DNA of 64,000 nt from Lachnospiraceae bacterium (GTDB lineage Bacteria > Bacillota > Clostridia > Lachnospirales > Lachnospiraceae): the NCBI GenBank assembly GCA_009911185.1, contig QXWW01000002.1, positions 186,001-250,000 on the forward strand. Direction: 5' to 3'. The notes beneath the pieces were generated by a model, which was not told the origin of the DNA, did no database searches, and saw nothing but the letters and a program-made list of their open reading frames with translations. Both the position numbers and the translations under genes were made by a program. Of this stretch, positions 48,916 to 58,187 are shown piece after piece. The stretch's first letter is position 1; each line of letters begins with the position of its first letter.

Positions 48916-49821
48916 ATGAAAATCATAGAAGCTGCAAAACAGACGGGGGCAGTCGTGCGCTGGAGTTTCCTGGGGTTTTTCAAAAACCCCAGGATGATCA
49001 TTACCTTTTTATTTTCCGCTGTCTTATGTTTCTTTTTAAGCGGCCGCGCCATTATGGTAGCAGATTATTACGAAGCGCCGATACAGGCATTAGAGCCGTT
49101 TATCTGGACGTTTGGAGATTCCGTATCCATTCTGCTCTCATCCTTGCTGCTGATTTTGCTGTTTATCGATCTGCCCAGGCTGAGCCCTTTTACGCCGTAT
49201 ATGCTGGTAAGAACAAAGAAAGGCAGATGGCTTCTGGCGCAGTTTTTCTACATTTTTATGGCGGCAGTTTTCTACATGATGTATGTTTTGGCAGTCACAA
49301 GCCTGCTCTGTATGCAGAAGACGTACGGAGGAAATCTATGGAGCAAAACAGCGGCGCTCTTGGCTTATTCGAGCATGGGAGCAGACTTTTCTATCCCCTC
49401 CACTGTAAAAGTAATGGAGAGCACCACGCCTGTGTCCTGCAGTATTCAAATAGTATTACTATTGATTCTATATGCCCTGACGTTAAGCTTTCTGATGCTT
49501 TTCGTTCAGATGCGTGCGGGGAAAAAAGCAGGTATTGCGGCAGGGCTTGTATACAGCCTGTTTGGGTTTCTTTTGGACCCGCAGACGCTGGCAAAAATAC
49601 TTCATAAAGAAGAGTATGAAATGTTCCTGGTAAGAAGAATTGCAGGCTGGATCAGTCCTTTGAACCATGCGACGTATGGAATGCATGATTTTGGATATGA
49701 CGTGCTGCCTTCCATTCTCCAGTCGTGTGTTTTTTTTGTGGTCATTTTGCTTGTTCTGGCGGCGTTTTCATTCCGTACCCTGAAAAAATATAATTTTAAC
49801 TCTTTTACAGGAGATTTGTAA
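48916..49821 (+). CDS. ABC-2-like membrane permease subunit (first)
   Basis: A 301-residue protein with about six hydrophobic segments (near residues 28-45, 62-85, 100-125, 165-190, 200-220 and 260-285) and no catalytic motif. The ATG at 48916 is chosen since GGGAGG lies 5 bases before it; ATG at 48892 is in frame but weaker. Its stop overlaps the next gene's ATG by one base. With the following permease and ATPase it would make a three-gene exporter. Family assigned from context and topology only. Confidence 0.7.
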   Translation: MKIIEAAKQTGAVVRWSFLGFFKNPRMIITFLFSAVLCFFLSGRAIMVADYYEAPIQALEPFIWTFGDSVSILLSSLLLILLFIDLPRLSPFTPYMLVRTKKGRWLLAQFFYIFMAAVFYMMYVLAVTSLLCMQKTYGGNLWSKTAALLAYSSMGADFSIPSTVKVMESTTPVSCSIQIVLLLILYALTLSFLMLFVQMRAGKKAGIAAGLVYSLFGFLLDPQTLAKILHKEEYEMFLVRRIAGWISPLNHATYGMHDFGYDVLPSILQSCVFFVVILLVLAAFSFRTLKKYNFNSFTGDL

Positions 49822-50537
49822 TGAAAGAACTATGGAAAGATAAAAGTTTGTGGACAGCGTCGTTCATTTGTCTGGCTGCCATGGCGTTTTGTTTTCCTAA
49901 TGACGGTATAGAACTGCCTTTGGAAACTGGAAGTTTTCTGAGATTTTTTCAAAAAATGTTAGACAATAAGTCAATTTTGTTTTTGATTCCTGTGGCGTCA
50001 GTCTTACCGACAGGGGGGGCTTATGTGAGAGAATCGGCCGGCGGGTTTTTGAAGCTGTATATCACCAGGATTAACAGAATGGATTATATTAAGAGAAAAA
50101 CCGTACAAATCTATGCCGGAGGTTTTCTGACGTTATTTCTGTCGGGCGCCGTAACATTAACTTTCTGTTTTCTGGGGCTTTATCCACTGGAGTTAAAGGG
50201 GAGTATTACCTGGGGAATGGTCTGGGAATCTGTTTCTTTACTGCTGCGGGTTTCTCTTATCGGGGGAATTACGGCGGAGCTGTCAGGGATTTTTGGAGCG
50301 GTATTTCGAAATTATTATATGGCATACGGGCTGCCCTTTGTCAGTTTTTATATGCTGATTATTTTAAAAGAACGGTATTTTTCAAAAATGTATGCATTGT
50401 ATCCGGCTGAATGGGTCAAATGCCAGCAGTACTGGGGGGCTGGCCATACAGGAATCTGGATATTTCTGGCAGTATGTACTGCGGCAGTGATGCTTCTTCA
50501 TGGTTTGGTGCTGTATGGCAGGCTGCAGGAAATTTAA
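49821..50537 (+). CDS. ABC-2-like membrane permease subunit (second)
   Basis: A 238-residue polytopic protein with about six hydrophobic segments. An early PTGGAYVRESAGGFLKLYITR stretch, with its charged residues after the first helices, resembles the coupling region of ABC-2 transport proteins. It overlaps the upstream permease by one base, and the ATPase follows after 13 bases. No substrate can be predicted. Confidence 0.7.
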   Translation: MKELWKDKSLWTASFICLAAMAFCFPNDGIELPLETGSFLRFFQKMLDNKSILFLIPVASVLPTGGAYVRESAGGFLKLYITRINRMDYIKRKTVQIYAGGFLTLFLSGAVTLTFCFLGLYPLELKGSITWGMVWESVSLLLRVSLIGGITAELSGIFGAVFRNYYMAYGLPFVSFYMLIILKERYFSKMYALYPAEWVKCQQYWGAGHTGIWIFLAVCTAAVMLLHGLVLYGRLQEI

Positions 50538-50550
50538 GGAGAGGGATAAC

Positions 50551-51189
50551 ATGGAATCATATATAGAAGTGACGCATGTGACAAAAAAATTCAGAGAGGA
50601 CACCGTACTCTATGATATCAATGTTTTGATGGAGCGTGGGAAGGTTTATGGATTTTCCGGCAATAACGGTTCTGGGAAAACGGTGCTCATGAAATGTATT
50701 TGCGGATTTCTGCCAGTGACAGAAGGGAGCATCCGGGTAAATGGGAAACTGATTGGCAGAGAAATTGATTTTCCGGAGAGTATCGGTGTGATTATTGAGA
50801 CGCCTGGATTTCTGACAAATTTGACAGGTATGCGGAATCTGGAAATACTGGCGGGCTTAAGGAAGAGGATATCCAGGCAGCAGATTCGTCAGGCCATGGA
50901 AAAAGCCGGGCTGAATCCTGATTTAAAAAAATCAGTGTCTAAATATTCTCTGGGTATGCGCCAGCGCCTGGGTATCGCGCAGGCGATTATGGAGGATCCG
51001 GAGTTTTTGATTCTTGATGAACCTTTCAATGGACTGGATAAGCATGGGGTGGCAGATATCCGCGCGCTGCTGCTGGATTTGAAAAAGCAGGGAAAAACTA
51101 TTATTCTTGCCAGCCACAACAGTGAGGATATCCAGATTCTTTGCGACAAGGTATATGAGATGGATGGAGGGAGGATGCATCAGCTATGA
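50551..51189 (+). CDS. ABC transporter ATP-binding protein
   Basis: A 212-residue ATPase of the lantibiotic/ABC-2 exporter size class. Walker A FSGNNGSGKT (Lys43), signature YSLGMRQRLGIAQ, Walker B FLILDEPFNGLD and the switch ASHNSEDI are intact. The ATG at 50551 has AAGGAGAGG about 6 bases upstream; longer in-frame readings run back into the preceding permease. Its stop overlaps the next gene's ATG (ATGA), showing one operon. Confidence 0.93.
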   Translation: MESYIEVTHVTKKFREDTVLYDINVLMERGKVYGFSGNNGSGKTVLMKCICGFLPVTEGSIRVNGKLIGREIDFPESIGVIIETPGFLTNLTGMRNLEILAGLRKRISRQQIRQAMEKAGLNPDLKKSVSKYSLGMRQRLGIAQAIMEDPEFLILDEPFNGLDKHGVADIRALLLDLKKQGKTIILASHNSEDIQILCDKVYEMDGGRMHQL

Positions 51190-52661
51190 AAAGAATAAAT
51201 TCTGTTTATTATGGTGCTTTGATGCTATTTCTTTTTTTATTTTGCACGGTCAATATTCACGCCGAGAGCCGTATTTCTATTGACGCCAGTCATAAATACC
51301 GGGGTATGAACACCTCCTTTGCCAAAGGTTATGAACCGTCCATTGAAGAAGATACGATGCTGCTGGTAGTTCCTTTTGTGACCGAGGAGAACATGCAGAG
51401 AAATAAGATTCGGGTGGGTATTGATTTTGAAAAGCAGGAAAACGGGCCTTTTTACTATAAAAATTATCAGAAGCAGGTAAGACGGCAGGAGCATGGCGTG
51501 TACCTGTATCAATGCAAATTGAAATTAAAGCAAGAGCGGGTCAATGGACAGTATCCCCTGCATTTATGGGCAGAAGGAAAACCAAAGCAGCAGGAGGAGG
51601 CGATTCGTCAGGAGTTTACGATTTATGTGGAAATTACCGATGGAATTTCAGCAGAAAGTGGCAAAGATGTGAAAGATGCCGCACAGGATTTTCCGGAAGA
51701 AAATGACCTTATAGATGAAACAGCGGCGCCTCTGCCAGAGGAGACGGTTCAGGCAGCAGAAGAAGAGAAAATCAGCCAGCCGCGGCTTCTGACAGCACAG
51801 AACAGTCTGCAGGGAAAGTTTTTAGAAGCGGGCAGCAGTCAGTTGTGGGAATTTTCCATACAAAACTGCAGCAGTCGTTTTTCGGTGCAGAATGTAAAGA
51901 TTTCCTTATTGACAGACAACCGTGATCTTATATTTGAGAAAACGGCATGGTATTTTGAGAGGGTGCCGGTAAAGGGGGGGATGGATTTATCACAGAATGT
52001 ATCTATTGCCAAGAAGGCGGCTGCAGAAATAGTGCCGCTGCAGTTTCAGATTGAATATGAGGACGGAAAGGGGAACAGTTACAGTTGCACGGAAACGGTA
52101 AATGTAAGGATCAGCCAGCCGCAGCGGGCAGAACTTTGCGGGCTTACGTTTCCGGAAAATGTCTATGCTTCCGATACGGCAATTATGGCGTTTCAGGTTC
52201 AAAATACCGGGCTTGCCACGATTTATAATGCCAGGGTTCGTCTGCAGGGCAAGGGATTGTTTCCTAGGGGAGAACTGTTTTTGGGGAATATGGAAGGCGG
52301 CGTTTCCCAGCCTGGAGAATTGCAAGTATTTGCGGGGACATTAGATATGGATTCTCAGGGAAATGTGATAGAAGGAGGGGGAGAGAAGTACGGCGATACT
52401 GCGGGTACGGTGACATTTTCCTATGAGGATGAACAGGGGCAGGTCAAAGAGCAGGTCATGGAAATCCATACTTCCATCCAGGAACCGGAAATCGTGGAAC
52501 TGAAAGTGGAAAAGGAGGCGCCGGAAACGAATCAATGGTGGATAACCATTGTGGCTGGATTGGTTCTGACACTGGTACTTGTTATTATCTGGCTGTATCT
52601 TCGCCTGAAATATTATCAGAGGATGGGACAGTCAAATACTGGTACAACGAATATTAAGTAA
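51186..52661 (+). CDS. exported membrane-anchored beta-domain (CARDB-like) protein, C-terminus altered by an inserted repeat
   Basis: A 491-residue protein: signal peptide (residues 1-27), two or three Ig/CARDB-like beta domains, including FPENVYASDTAIMAFQVQNT and VKISLLTDNRDLIFE, and a C-terminal membrane helix (about 455-476, ITIVAGLVLTLVLVIIWLYL). Its start overlaps the ATPase stop. The final residues TGTTNIK and the stop are supplied by the left terminal repeat of MITE-like copy A (52639). Removing that element would join it in frame to the next gene. Role probably extracytoplasmic, coupled to the ABC module. Confidence 0.8.
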   Translation: MKRINSVYYGALMLFLFLFCTVNIHAESRISIDASHKYRGMNTSFAKGYEPSIEEDTMLLVVPFVTEENMQRNKIRVGIDFEKQENGPFYYKNYQKQVRRQEHGVYLYQCKLKLKQERVNGQYPLHLWAEGKPKQQEEAIRQEFTIYVEITDGISAESGKDVKDAAQDFPEENDLIDETAAPLPEETVQAAEEEKISQPRLLTAQNSLQGKFLEAGSSQLWEFSIQNCSSRFSVQNVKISLLTDNRDLIFEKTAWYFERVPVKGGMDLSQNVSIAKKAAAEIVPLQFQIEYEDGKGNSYSCTETVNVRISQPQRAELCGLTFPENVYASDTAIMAFQVQNTGLATIYNARVRLQGKGLFPRGELFLGNMEGGVSQPGELQVFAGTLDMDSQGNVIEGGGEKYGDTAGTVTFSYEDEQGQVKEQVMEIHTSIQEPEIVELKVEKEAPETNQWWITIVAGLVLTLVLVIIWLYLRLKYYQRMGQSNTGTTNIK

Positions 52662-52753
52662 TTGACATCTTCACTTGCCTGATTGTCCAGCTACTTCGTC
52701 AGAAACAATTATCCTGCGTGAATATATCAAAGACTTAAATTTCGTTGTACTAG
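52639..52753. mobile_element. small inverted-repeat (MITE-like) element, copy A
   Basis: 115 bp bounded by CTGGTACAACGAATATTAAG and, inverted, CTAGTACAACGAAATTTAAG. The trinucleotide ATA flanks both ends (52636-52638 and 52754-52756), a candidate target duplication. Both ends recur, in opposite orientation, in copy B at 11887. It lacks any coding capacity. Confidence 0.8.
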
Positions 52754-52767
52754 ATAGAATGGAAGCG

Positions 52768-53430
52768 ATGAAAATGAAAAAAAGAAATATTTATAAGGAT
52801 ATCGTATCTCTGGCTCTGGGATGTATTTTGATTGTCTGGATGGCGCAGGGGCTGAATTTCTGGAAACAGCAGCAGAAAACCTTTACGTTTCAGATTCAGT
52901 CTCAGACAGAGATAACAAACGCCGTGGTCAAAGAGCTGGAAAAATTAAGCGGGCTGTATGAATTTACGCCCAACGCCTCCTGTAATGTTAGCGTACAGTT
53001 AGAAGAATATACCATGGAAACGGTACTTACAGGAATAGAGCTAACTGCCTGTCCTCTGAAATGGAAAGCGGCTCAGAAAGAAATCCAAAGGGGCGCTGCT
53101 CCCATTTTGTTTTTTGGCAAAGAAGCGTTCCAGGGATTTTCCGATGTGAACGGTAATCCTCCCGGAAAGAGACAGATTTTGGAGTGGATTGCCCGTTATC
53201 AGGAGCTTGAGGTAAGACTGACACAAGAATCGGGTCAGGAACTGAGGGGGAAAATATCCGGTATTTTAGAAAGTCCGTCTGCGGGAATTTATATGGACGA
53301 AGGGCAGATGCAGGAAATCTATGGAACATTTGCGAGAATTACCGGGGGTGTTTTGAAAATCAAGGGAAAGCAGAATATGGAGAAGGCCAGGGAAATTCTG
53401 GAGGGCAGTGGTTTTTTGGTGGAATTGTGA
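52768..53430 (+). CDS. membrane-anchored extracytoplasmic protein, possibly the split 3' part of the preceding gene
   Basis: A 220-residue protein: short basic N-terminus, one membrane helix (residues 14-34, VSLALGCILIVWMAQGLNF) and an extracellular domain with LEEYTMETVLTGIELTACPL and ILFFGKEAFQGFSDVNGN. No family is recognised. The ATG at 52768 or the one at 52774 may be used (a GGAAG lies upstream). The open frame continues upstream into the inserted element, so its original start is uncertain. It ends the two-component/ABC operon. Confidence 0.65.
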   Translation: MKMKKRNIYKDIVSLALGCILIVWMAQGLNFWKQQQKTFTFQIQSQTEITNAVVKELEKLSGLYEFTPNASCNVSVQLEEYTMETVLTGIELTACPLKWKAAQKEIQRGAAPILFFGKEAFQGFSDVNGNPPGKRQILEWIARYQELEVRLTQESGQELRGKISGILESPSAGIYMDEGQMQEIYGTFARITGGVLKIKGKQNMEKAREILEGSGFLVEL

Positions 53431-53657
53431 TTTTCCCATTATGCAAAGATAGCTTATGTTTATCTAAAGATTTATGGGAGAATGCCTGATGAATGCCAAA
53501 CATGCGCCAAAGAATATCAAAAAAGTAATAAAATTCGCGGAGAAATTTATCGTTAAACATAAGATACTGCAGCTTTTACAGATGTGTTCCAGGAAGTATT
53601 GCAGCCCTTATATCAACATCAGAGAATTGTGTACGGAATATTAGGAAAATATAATAT
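53431..53657. other. intergenic with a decayed gene fragment
   Basis: A plus-strand reading near 53565-53650 gives DVFQEVLQPLYQHQRIVY, which faintly resembles a TetR-type C-terminal domain, with stops upstream. No intact gene is present. Confidence 0.35.
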
Positions 53658-53706
53658 AAAAGTCAATATAAATTTATCGAAAATCAATAAATTTATATTG
53701 ACTTTT
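53658..53706. terminator. 19-bp perfect hairpin, probable bidirectional terminator
   Basis: AAAAGTCAATATAAATTTA pairs perfectly with TAAATTTATATTGACTTTT around an 11-base loop and is followed by T. It lies about 55 bases before the DUF2975 gene. It could end the upstream operon or act as an operator-like element for the regulator cassette. Confidence 0.6.
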
Positions 53707-53761
53707 TCAGTTTTTAGAAGTATGATATGGAAAAGATAAAATTGACAAGAGGAGGGATGTT

Positions 53762-54241
53762 ATGACACAGAAGAGTTTAAGTACCTGGCTTAAAGCTGTT
53801 ATTTTGGGGATTGCATTTTGCGGTGTGATTCTCTGCGTTTTTCTTCTTCCTGCGATTGGGAAGGATATTGTTGCGGAGAATCCGGAGTTTTCCAGTTGGT
53901 ATTATCCATGGTTTTGTGTGTTGTGGATAGCGGCTGTTCCCTGCTATCTGGCGTTGTATCATGGCTGGAAAATTACGGTGGAAATTGGCAGGAACCGTTC
54001 TTTTTCCATGGAAAATGCAATTTATCTGAAACGAATTAGTATGTTTGCCATTGCAGACACAGCTTATTTTTTTCTTGCAAATTTACTGCTTATAGTTTTT
54101 AAAAGGAATCATCCGGGAATTTTTATTGCTTCCCTTTTTGTCGACTTTGCTGGAGTGGTGATTGCGGTAGTGGCGGCGGCATTGTCTCACCTTGTGCAGA
54201 AAGCGGCAAAGATGCAGCAGGAAAATGATTTGACAATTTAA
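53762..54241 (+). CDS. DUF2975 family membrane protein
   Basis: A 159-residue protein with four membrane helices (about residues 10-32, 48-70, 88-115 and 122-145). Segments WYYPWFCVLWIAAVPCYLAL and KRISMFAIADTAYFFLANLL are typical of DUF2975. Such proteins are usually encoded next to a YozG-type Cro/CI regulator, as here 35 bp downstream. Function unknown. GAGGAGGG precedes the ATG. Confidence 0.85.
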   Translation: MTQKSLSTWLKAVILGIAFCGVILCVFLLPAIGKDIVAENPEFSSWYYPWFCVLWIAAVPCYLALYHGWKITVEIGRNRSFSMENAIYLKRISMFAIADTAYFFLANLLLIVFKRNHPGIFIASLFVDFAGVVIAVVAAALSHLVQKAAKMQQENDLTI

Positions 54242-54276
54242 AGGCCCTATCTGCAAAGAAAGACAGGAGAAAATAT

Positions 54277-54507
54277 ATGGCGATTATTATCAATATAGAT
54301 GTAATGCTGGCAAAGCGGAAAATGAGCGTGACAGAACTTTCAGAAAAAGTCGGTATTACGATGGCGAATATCTCAATTTTAAAGAACGGCAAGGCGAAGG
54401 CTATTAAAGTAGACACTCTGGATAAAGTCTGCAGGGCGTTGCAATGCCAGCCTGGAGAAATTTTAGAATGGAAAGAGGAGGAAGCATATGATGGAGATGG
54501 AAAATAA
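54277..54507 (+). CDS. YozG-type Cro/CI helix-turn-helix regulator
   Basis: A 76-residue DNA-binding protein: INIDVMLAKRKMSVTELSEK, then VGITMANISILKNGKAKAIK as recognition part and LDKVCRALQCQPGEILEW, the standard HTH_26 (YozG) layout. It probably autoregulates the DUF2975/HTH/DUF4153 cassette. Its end overlaps the next gene by 20 bases. Confidence 0.9.
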   Translation: MAIIINIDVMLAKRKMSVTELSEKVGITMANISILKNGKAKAIKVDTLDKVCRALQCQPGEILEWKEEEAYDGDGK

Positions 54508-56161
54508 GGAAATGAAAGGTTCCCAGGAAAACATGGAAACGGATCAGCGGCAAAGGGAACATTTTCAGGATAATTCGCAAACAGTCCAGATAAAATCCAG
54601 GCAAACCAATCCTGTGATGCGAAAGAACGCACGGTTTTTTCTTATCATGGCATTGATTTACAGTGTTTGTTTTGCCGCCGCATTTTACCGGAATTACATT
54701 GGCATTACGTTTCCACTGATAACGGCGGCAACGCTGGCTGTCTGTGGATTATTTCTGAAAAAGAACAACATTCCGTGGAAAAATTCTAATTGGTGTTATC
54801 TGTTGGGCTGCATACTATTGGGAGTCAGCACCTTTCTTACCACAAATATATTTATAATATTTTTTAACACTGTGGGTATTCTTCTGCTGATTACCGTATT
54901 TATGCTACACCAGGTGTACGATGACAGCCGCTGGGGATTTGGGCAGTATCTGGTCAATATGATGTTTTTGTATCTGAATATGATACCTGAAGTGGCAAGC
55001 CCTTTTATTCATCTGGCAGATTATCTGAAAAAGGGGCGGAAATTCCAAAGAAAAAATAAGACGGTTTTTTATATACTGCTGGGAATTTTAATCGGGCTTC
55101 CAATGATGATATTAGTTATTGCTCTTTTGAGCAGTGCAGATCAGATTTTTTCTAATGTAGTGGGGGACTTGTGTTATAAGTTGTGGAGGCAGATTTTATT
55201 TTCTCCCAATGTGTTTTTGGTTCTATTTCTTATGATACTGGGATTTTTCGGTATTTACAGTTTTCTTTCAGCGTTAACGTTGAATAATATGCCGCAGTGG
55301 AATCGTCAGAGAAAGAAACAAAACCCGGTAATTGCAATTACATTTTTGTCTATGGTGACGGTGGTATATTTAATCTTCTGTGTGATTCAGGTCGTGTTTT
55401 TATTTACCGGGGGATTGTTGCTGCCAGAGGGCTATACGTATGCGGCATATGCCCGCCAGGGGTTTTTTCAATTATTGTTTGTATGTCTGTTCAATTTAAT
55501 TCTGGCGCTTTGCGCGATATCGCTGTTTGAGATGAATAAAATTTTAAAAGCTCTGCTGCTTTTGTGTTCCGGTTGTACGTATATCATGATTGCATCCAGT
55601 GTGTTTCGTATGTTCTTATATATTGATACGTATCATCTCAGTTTCCTGCGGGTGCTGGTGCTGTGGTTTCTTGCCATGTTGGTTTTACTAATGGCAGGCG
55701 TGGTACGTACAGTGCTCAAGCCGGAATTTGGGCTGTTTCGCTATAGCATGACAGTGGTAACCGTCTGTTATTTGGTATTTTCCTGCGGAAGACCGGATGT
55801 ATTGGTAGCGGAATATAATATGGCGCATTTGAAAACGGATATCAGTTATGAGGATATGGAATATCTGGCGGATCTCTCCATAGACACCCTGCCGGTCTTG
55901 AGCAGATATGATTTTGAACATGAGAACTGTAACCGTGCGCAGGGAGAATATGTGAAAGAATATGATTATTACGAACCGGTAGTTATTTGGAATTATGACA
56001 ACCTGATCGGGAGGACAAAGGCTTCCGGATGCAGGCGATGCCTGTTGAACCAGAGATTACATGAAGTACTGGAAGATACCAAAGATATGAATGCGAGAAC
56101 CTTTCATTTATCCAGATATCTGGCAAGAAAAGCTGCGAAAGAATCTTTTGCAATAAAATAA
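54488..56161 (+). CDS. DUF4153/DUF4173-like polytopic membrane protein
   Basis: A 557-residue protein: charged 50-residue cytoplasmic head, about ten to eleven membrane helices, and a 120-residue soluble tail (LADLSIDTLPVLSRYDFEHE). The segments YAAYARQGFFQLLFVCLFNL and SSVFRMFLYIDTYHLSFLRV belong to the DUF4153/DUF4173 family, commonly found with HTH and DUF2975 genes. GAGGAGG stands about 6 bases before the ATG. Function unknown. Confidence 0.82.
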   Translation: MMEMENKEMKGSQENMETDQRQREHFQDNSQTVQIKSRQTNPVMRKNARFFLIMALIYSVCFAAAFYRNYIGITFPLITAATLAVCGLFLKKNNIPWKNSNWCYLLGCILLGVSTFLTTNIFIIFFNTVGILLLITVFMLHQVYDDSRWGFGQYLVNMMFLYLNMIPEVASPFIHLADYLKKGRKFQRKNKTVFYILLGILIGLPMMILVIALLSSADQIFSNVVGDLCYKLWRQILFSPNVFLVLFLMILGFFGIYSFLSALTLNNMPQWNRQRKKQNPVIAITFLSMVTVVYLIFCVIQVVFLFTGGLLLPEGYTYAAYARQGFFQLLFVCLFNLILALCAISLFEMNKILKALLLLCSGCTYIMIASSVFRMFLYIDTYHLSFLRVLVLWFLAMLVLLMAGVVRTVLKPEFGLFRYSMTVVTVCYLVFSCGRPDVLVAEYNMAHLKTDISYEDMEYLADLSIDTLPVLSRYDFEHENCNRAQGEYVKEYDYYEPVVIWNYDNLIGRTKASGCRRCLLNQRLHEVLEDTKDMNARTFHLSRYLARKAAKESFAIK

Positions 56162-56296
56162 ATCTGTGAGAAATCTTGAATCGTTTTATGTTACACAGAG
56201 CATTTCTCAAATACACTCTGAAAGGAGAGATTGCTGCAAATATCATATACTGGCATGAGACGGCGTAATATTTTGCGGCATTCCCTCCTTTGTCTT

Positions 56297-58186
56297 CTAA
56301 TCAAATATAAAATCTTTTCTGCATTCATGTTTTGTAACTGAAATAGTAATAAGTATCTGCAGGATAAGTACAATGACAGACACAATGCCTGCACAGACCC
56401 ATCCCAAGTGTCCATAATGATATACGTTATTAACATTGTAATTGTAAAAAATACCGAAGATGATTCCCAGGAGCAGCGAGGGAAGGAAGTAACAGAAATT
56501 CTTTTTTAACAATATATTCCATTGTTCTTTGGCCGTAATGCCAATTCTGTACAGACTAAAAATCATACGTGTTTCCTCTTTTAATTCTGACTTGATTTTA
56601 AAACATATCATAATATCGGCTGCCGCAAAGAACATCAGGTCTACAAAAAATATCCAAAAAGTTAATACCTCGGAAGCTTGTTTCTCAGCGGTATAAGCTT
56701 GTATTTTTGAGGATAGTGAGGATACATACTGGTCTTCTTCTGAAAAGTTATTTAACTCTGCCATAGAATTTTGCAGATCTCTTATTGCCGTACCGGAAAT
56801 TTTCCAATTATCCAGATTTATCATAATTGCGTTTTGCGGTATAAATCCCTGCGCCAATTTTTTGATGTTTTGAAAATCTTTATCATTTACAATGATGGTT
56901 ATGTCAGCCAGGCTCTTACAGGGATTAAATAAAATTTCTATTTTCTGTTCCTGAAATTGAAGCGGCAGTTCCTGATTATTTTTGAGAGGTATTTTTAATG
57001 TTCCTAAGGGTGTCAGGGAATGTTCGTAGCCATCGTTTAAATCTTCCTGAAACAATTGAATATAGCTTCCCTCCACAGGCTGATAATTTGTTCCCAGTTT
57101 TTTATGGAGTTCTTTTGCGGATATGATATTGAACGCTCCATTTCTTAACATCTCCACTTTCTTCCGGCTGCTGACCGAGACGCCATTATTGTTTAATATG
57201 TGTTCTAATTTGCGGCTGCTGATACGATTGCTGATGTGATCTTGTACGTAGAACAAATCATATGGCGAATAAGTCATGGCATTTGAGAGGGAATTTGAAT
57301 AAAGTGTAATCGAAAGCCCGGAGAAGAATATTAACAGGCCGAATAAACTTGCAGAAAGGAAGGTCACAGTTTTCCAGGATTTTTGATGTTGCATCAGGAA
57401 ACTGATACTGATTTTCCAGTTTCTTTTGATATTTTTGGGCATGACTGAATCAAAATTTGATACTGTCAAGGCTATTCCTATAATGGCGGTACCCATACTC
57501 AGAAGACTGAGGTTTGTCTTTCCAGAGCTATATACGGATAACATGATAAAGAAGGAGAGAAATAAGGTTCCACAGCCAATAATCAGCCGCGGCATAGTCC
57601 CTCTTTTTTTCCGCTCTTCTTTCTGTTTTGCGCTCATAAGTTCTGCCAGGTTTGCTTTTATGAACTCCAGTATATTAATAAAAAGAATGATGATAATTAC
57701 TCCTGTATACAATATCAAGGCAGCCAGATAAGCGCTTATATGAAATTCCCACTGAATTGTGGTAAGTCCAATGGTATAGCGGAGAAACAGAAAAAAGAGG
57801 GCCGCCAGCCCGCTTCCGCATATGAGACCTGCGATACAGCCGATGGAACTTACCGTTAAGCATTCCAAAAACATGTTGGCAATCACCTCGCGCTCTGTCA
57901 TTCCCAGGGTCATAAGAATGGAATATTCTTGTTTTCTACCTTTTAAAAAAGCTTTATAGGCATAAGGAAGAAACAGAATGGTGAACAGGCAGATTAAAGC
58001 GGCAGGCGCAAGAATATTATAAGATATTTTGCTGTCAATGTAATAGCTGTGCATAAAAGAATCATTACTGCAGATAGACAAAAATGCGAAAAGCAATGTC
58101 ATGGTAAAAGTGTTGCAGTACATGTACAGCTTGTATGATTTGTGATTATAGCGAATCATTTTAAAAAGTATTTTCAGAAATGCCAT
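56297..58186 (-). CDS. FtsX-like ABC permease (BceB/VraG-like)
   Basis: A 629-residue permease with ten predicted helices in the FtsX arrangement: one N-terminal, a group around residues 55-310, a large extracytoplasmic domain (about 310-500), and three C-terminal helices. KAFLKGRKQEYSILMTLGMT is the usual cytoplasmic loop of BceB-type permeases. It is encoded right after its ATPase (gap of one base). Such pairs handle peptide antibiotics or other envelope stress; no BceRS-like pair is adjacent. The ATG at 58186 follows GGCGGTG. Confidence 0.85.
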   Translation of the reverse strand: MAFLKILFKMIRYNHKSYKLYMYCNTFTMTLLFAFLSICSNDSFMHSYYIDSKISYNILAPAALICLFTILFLPYAYKAFLKGRKQEYSILMTLGMTEREVIANMFLECLTVSSIGCIAGLICGSGLAALFFLFLRYTIGLTTIQWEFHISAYLAALILYTGVIIIILFINILEFIKANLAELMSAKQKEERKKRGTMPRLIIGCGTLFLSFFIMLSVYSSGKTNLSLLSMGTAIIGIALTVSNFDSVMPKNIKRNWKISISFLMQHQKSWKTVTFLSASLFGLLIFFSGLSITLYSNSLSNAMTYSPYDLFYVQDHISNRISSRKLEHILNNNGVSVSSRKKVEMLRNGAFNIISAKELHKKLGTNYQPVEGSYIQLFQEDLNDGYEHSLTPLGTLKIPLKNNQELPLQFQEQKIEILFNPCKSLADITIIVNDKDFQNIKKLAQGFIPQNAIMINLDNWKISGTAIRDLQNSMAELNNFSEEDQYVSSLSSKIQAYTAEKQASEVLTFWIFFVDLMFFAAADIMICFKIKSELKEETRMIFSLYRIGITAKEQWNILLKKNFCYFLPSLLLGIIFGIFYNYNVNNVYHYGHLGWVCAGIVSVIVLILQILITISVTKHECRKDFIFD

Positions 58187-58187
58187 G

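Noticed and set aside
52675-52767. Longer start of the 52768 gene at 52675
   Set aside because: These codons lie in the MITE-like element and are not a natural N-terminus.
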